From an uncultured Clostridia bacterium (lineage in GTDB: Bacteria; Bacillota; Clostridia; Christensenellales; UBA1242): a stretch of 64,000 bases of DNA. Below are positions 62,446 to 64,000 of this stretch, piece after piece. The number at the start of each line of letters is the position of its first letter. The first letter of the stretch is position 1. The position numbers and the translations under genes were made by a program. The notes under the pieces were generated by a model that made no database searches, had not been told where the DNA came from, and saw only the letters and a list, made by a program, of their open reading frames with translations. The DNA lies in assembly GCA_947624415.1 (NCBI GenBank), contig CANQKH010000003.1, positions 59,494 through 123,493 on the forward strand, written 5' to 3'.

Positions 62446-63483
62446 TTATTCAGCAATATTGCCATCGTAGTCTTGAACTTTTTGGTAAAAAGTTTGTAAA
62501 GGAATTTTATAATAAGGTTTAATGGAAGGCTCAGTTGTCTTTCCTTCCAACAATTCAGCAGGTGAGTATGGCAAAGCATCTGTTGTGAAAGGAGAACCTT
62601 TTTCGACAAAAGCTATATGTTGTCTAATAAAATCATTGTTTTGCTTAATTGAATTGTCATAAATAAAGTCTTTTCTGTTGAGAGTGATTAAGTTCATGCC
62701 GGCCAAACTTGCTTCGGCCATAATCATTGAATCGCCATAAATTCCAAGCGAGTTTATATCTGGCGCCATTTCTTTTGCAGGTGAATCTCCCTTTGTTCTA
62801 AAATCCTCTGAAATTTTATCTACTTGCTCTCTTATTTCTTGTGTAGCCATAGATAAAAATGTGCATTTTTCAAACAAAGCATCAATTTTTCTTTGTTCGA
62901 ACTTGATATTTCCTTTTTCAGATTTTGAATCATTGTCATCTTCATGATTTAAAATTTCGGCATAAACGGTTGGTGTTATAAAGAAATCATATTTGCCTTC
63001 CAATGCATTCCTATAAACAAGTCCCATTTGATGATTGTTTACAAGCAATTTATAATCTTCTTTTAATTGTTTAAAATTTTCGAATGTCGCTGAAATGTTA
63101 TCATGTAAATTTTTAAAAATTTGTGCTTTTTTCAAAAGAGAAGCCCTTTTTGCATCGGTAATCTGCATTCTAAATTCATTTCCATTGTCAAAGAAAATTC
63201 CCTGGGCATTTTTTTCATAGGTATCAACTTTTTGCTCAGCTAAAGCCATTTTAGAAGTAGCATAATCCTTGTAAAGTTCTAATTGCTCTGAAAAACTATA
63301 CTGAGAGTATTCTTTCAAAAAATCGGCACTCATTAAAGATTTTATGCTTTGTTCGAAGGCTTTTATTTTTTCTTCATCTTCTTTAAGCATATCATCAAGT
63401 GCGTCCATGCCATTTTTATTAAAAGTTTCGTTATATTTTATCATTGCGAAGAAAGCACAGGTATCCAAACAAATATTTGACAT
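62446..63483 (-). CDS. PIN-domain protein with a long helical insertion
   Basis: 345 residues, far longer than a usual PIN toxin (about 130). It begins ICLDTCAFFAMIKYNE with the first acidic residue of the PIN nuclease site. A helical, coil-rich block (about 30-150) follows. Then come FFITPTVYAEILNHEDDNDSK with the second acidic site, and IYGDSMIMAEASLAGMNLITLNRKDF with the third (Asp) and the closing strand and helix. PIN domains are magnesium-dependent RNases. AAGGAG precedes the ATG. It lies three bases after a small charged gene and shares its promoter, in the order antitoxin then toxin. Confidence 0.78.
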   Translation of the reverse strand: MSNICLDTCAFFAMIKYNETFNKNGMDALDDMLKEDEEKIKAFEQSIKSLMSADFLKEYSQYSFSEQLELYKDYATSKMALAEQKVDTYEKNAQGIFFDNGNEFRMQITDAKRASLLKKAQIFKNLHDNISATFENFKQLKEDYKLLVNNHQMGLVYRNALEGKYDFFITPTVYAEILNHEDDNDSKSEKGNIKFEQRKIDALFEKCTFLSMATQEIREQVDKISEDFRTKGDSPAKEMAPDINSLGIYGDSMIMAEASLAGMNLITLNRKDFIYDNSIKQNNDFIRQHIAFVEKGSPFTTDALPYSPAELLEGKTTEPSIKPYYKIPLQTFYQKVQDYDGNIAE

Positions 63484-63486
63484 ATA

Positions 63487-63813
63487 TTACTCCTTTTTGC
63501 CATCTGGCGACTTTAGTTTTACAATTTTTACCTTGTTAAGTTTTGCAAGCTCATCGGCTATCTCGTATTTTTCTCTTAAATATTCTTTTTGTTGCTCAGG
63601 GGAGAGAGTTTTCACGTATTTATCTTCTTTTTCGCGTTCACTAAAAATTTGTTTTTCTAGTTCGATGAGTCTTCGATCTTCTTCATTAAGTTCAAAATGT
63701 TTTTGTGATTGTGAAATTAGTGCCTTACCTTCTTCTAAAAGTTTCTTGTCTTCTTCTTCGATTTGTTTTATATATTCATCAACGTCAAATTCATCTTCTT
63801 TGTTATCTTTCAT
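63487..63813 (-). CDS. small charged coiled protein, possible partner of the PIN protein
   Basis: 108 residues from the ATG at 63813 after GAGGTG; a GTG two codons upstream is also in frame. Strongly charged, Glu/Lys-rich and almost wholly helical (EEDKKLLEEGKALISQSQKH, ELEKQIFSEREKEDKYVKTL). No DNA-binding motif is seen. By place (first gene, three bases before a PIN gene) it could be an antitoxin or a chaperone for the insertion domain; this is not shown by its sequence. Confidence 0.72.
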   Translation of the reverse strand: MKDNKEDEFDVDEYIKQIEEEDKKLLEEGKALISQSQKHFELNEEDRRLIELEKQIFSEREKEDKYVKTLSPEQQKEYLREKYEIADELAKLNKVKIVKLKSPDGKKE

Positions 63814-63834
63814 AAACACCTCGCTTCAATATTT

Positions 63835-63863
63835 ATTATACAATATTATTTATTATTTGTCAA
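63835..63863 (-). promoter_or_regulatory. consensus promoter of the PIN gene pair
   Basis: On the minus strand TTGACA (63863-63858), 17-base spacer, TATAAT (63840-63835): a perfect consensus promoter. Confidence 0.85.
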
Positions 63864-63971
63864 TACGGGGAAATATTAAATAGTAATAATAACAAAAAGA
63901 TAGGTAAAAATCAAAACGATGCGACAACGGGTCTTGGAGTGTCATAGGACAGAGAAAAAAAATAAAAAAAG

Positions 63972-64000
63972 TTTAAAAAAGTAGTTGACAAAAAAGAGGG
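63972..64000 (+). promoter_or_regulatory. start of a rightward promoter cut by the window edge
   Basis: TTGACA at 63985-63990 preceded by the same 14 bases as the promoter at 49714; the -10 region lies beyond the edge. It belongs to a gene to the right of the window. Confidence 0.5.

Noticed and set aside
1..64000. Alternative genetic code (TGA as Trp)
   Set aside because: TGA ends several well-bounded genes (mcsB, gpr, rluB, gatA, gatB) at the expected length.
1..64000. Prophage, insertion sequence or CRISPR array
   Set aside because: No transposase, integrase, phage structural gene, terminal repeats or spacer array were seen on either strand.

Overview
The window is AT-rich, densely coded DNA from a low-GC Gram-positive bacterium, most likely an uncultured Clostridia-related lineage. 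The evidence is strong AAGGAG-type ribosome sites, sigma-A promoters often with a TGn extension, a McsA-McsB-ClpC operon, a SAM-I riboswitch, GatCAB, and spore-lineage genes (gpr, ytfI, ytfJ/gerW, dacF). TGA, TAA and TAG all end genes, so the standard code applies. I could not run any search. Family calls come from motifs and overall protein layout.

Layout. 1-731: 5' part of a DNA polymerase IV gene leaving the left edge. 764-8099: a degenerate amidohydrolase-like gene, tex, a miniature mcsA, mcsB, clpC and hpf. 8186-10292 (minus): an ABC exporter and rpsT. 10398-16882: gpr, ytfI, gerW, dacF, rluB, a BaiN/YhiN flavoprotein, plsC and a four-S1-domain protein. 16954-17144: tRNA-Thr(CGT) followed by a nest of hairpins. 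17196-19999: small genes, a broken P-loop kinase, an alpha/beta hydrolase, a YwaF-like membrane protein and an HTH regulator. 20064-32386: an ABC ATPase, a large permease and a 3317-residue repeat-built surface protein in one operon. 32407-41673: an accessory stretch with SMI1/KNR4, five GNAT acetyltransferases, a glycosyltransferase/acyltransferase pair, a frameshifted hydrolase, an S51 peptidase and a YjbR protein. 41730-43016: SAM-I riboswitch and metK. 43128-44832: a duplicated-domain protein and a methyltransferase. 44841-49588: an elaborate leader followed by aspS-gatC-gatA-gatB. 49714-52982: a secreted transglutaminase-like protein. 52996-64000: UmuC-like polymerase and YolD, an SDR enzyme, lon with a TPR protein, an MscS channel, a DNA glycosylase, cmk, and a PIN-domain gene with a small charged partner.

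The most striking element is the leader of the aspS-gatCAB operon (44841-45152). It holds two tandem leader peptides, each with a strong ribosome site and rich in asparagine. The first has six consecutive Asn codons. It ends on the 5' arm of an antiterminator that competes with a 13-bp intrinsic terminator. The second lies beyond that terminator. Its codons 4-10 can form an 18-bp helix with the sequence containing the aspS ribosome binding site. The operon encodes an archaeal-type, probably non-discriminating AspRS plus the GatCAB amidotransferase, which together make Asn-tRNA(Asn) indirectly. The layout therefore reads as a two-stage Asn-tRNA sensor: transcription attenuation followed by translation attenuation, controlling the pathway that makes Asn-tRNA.
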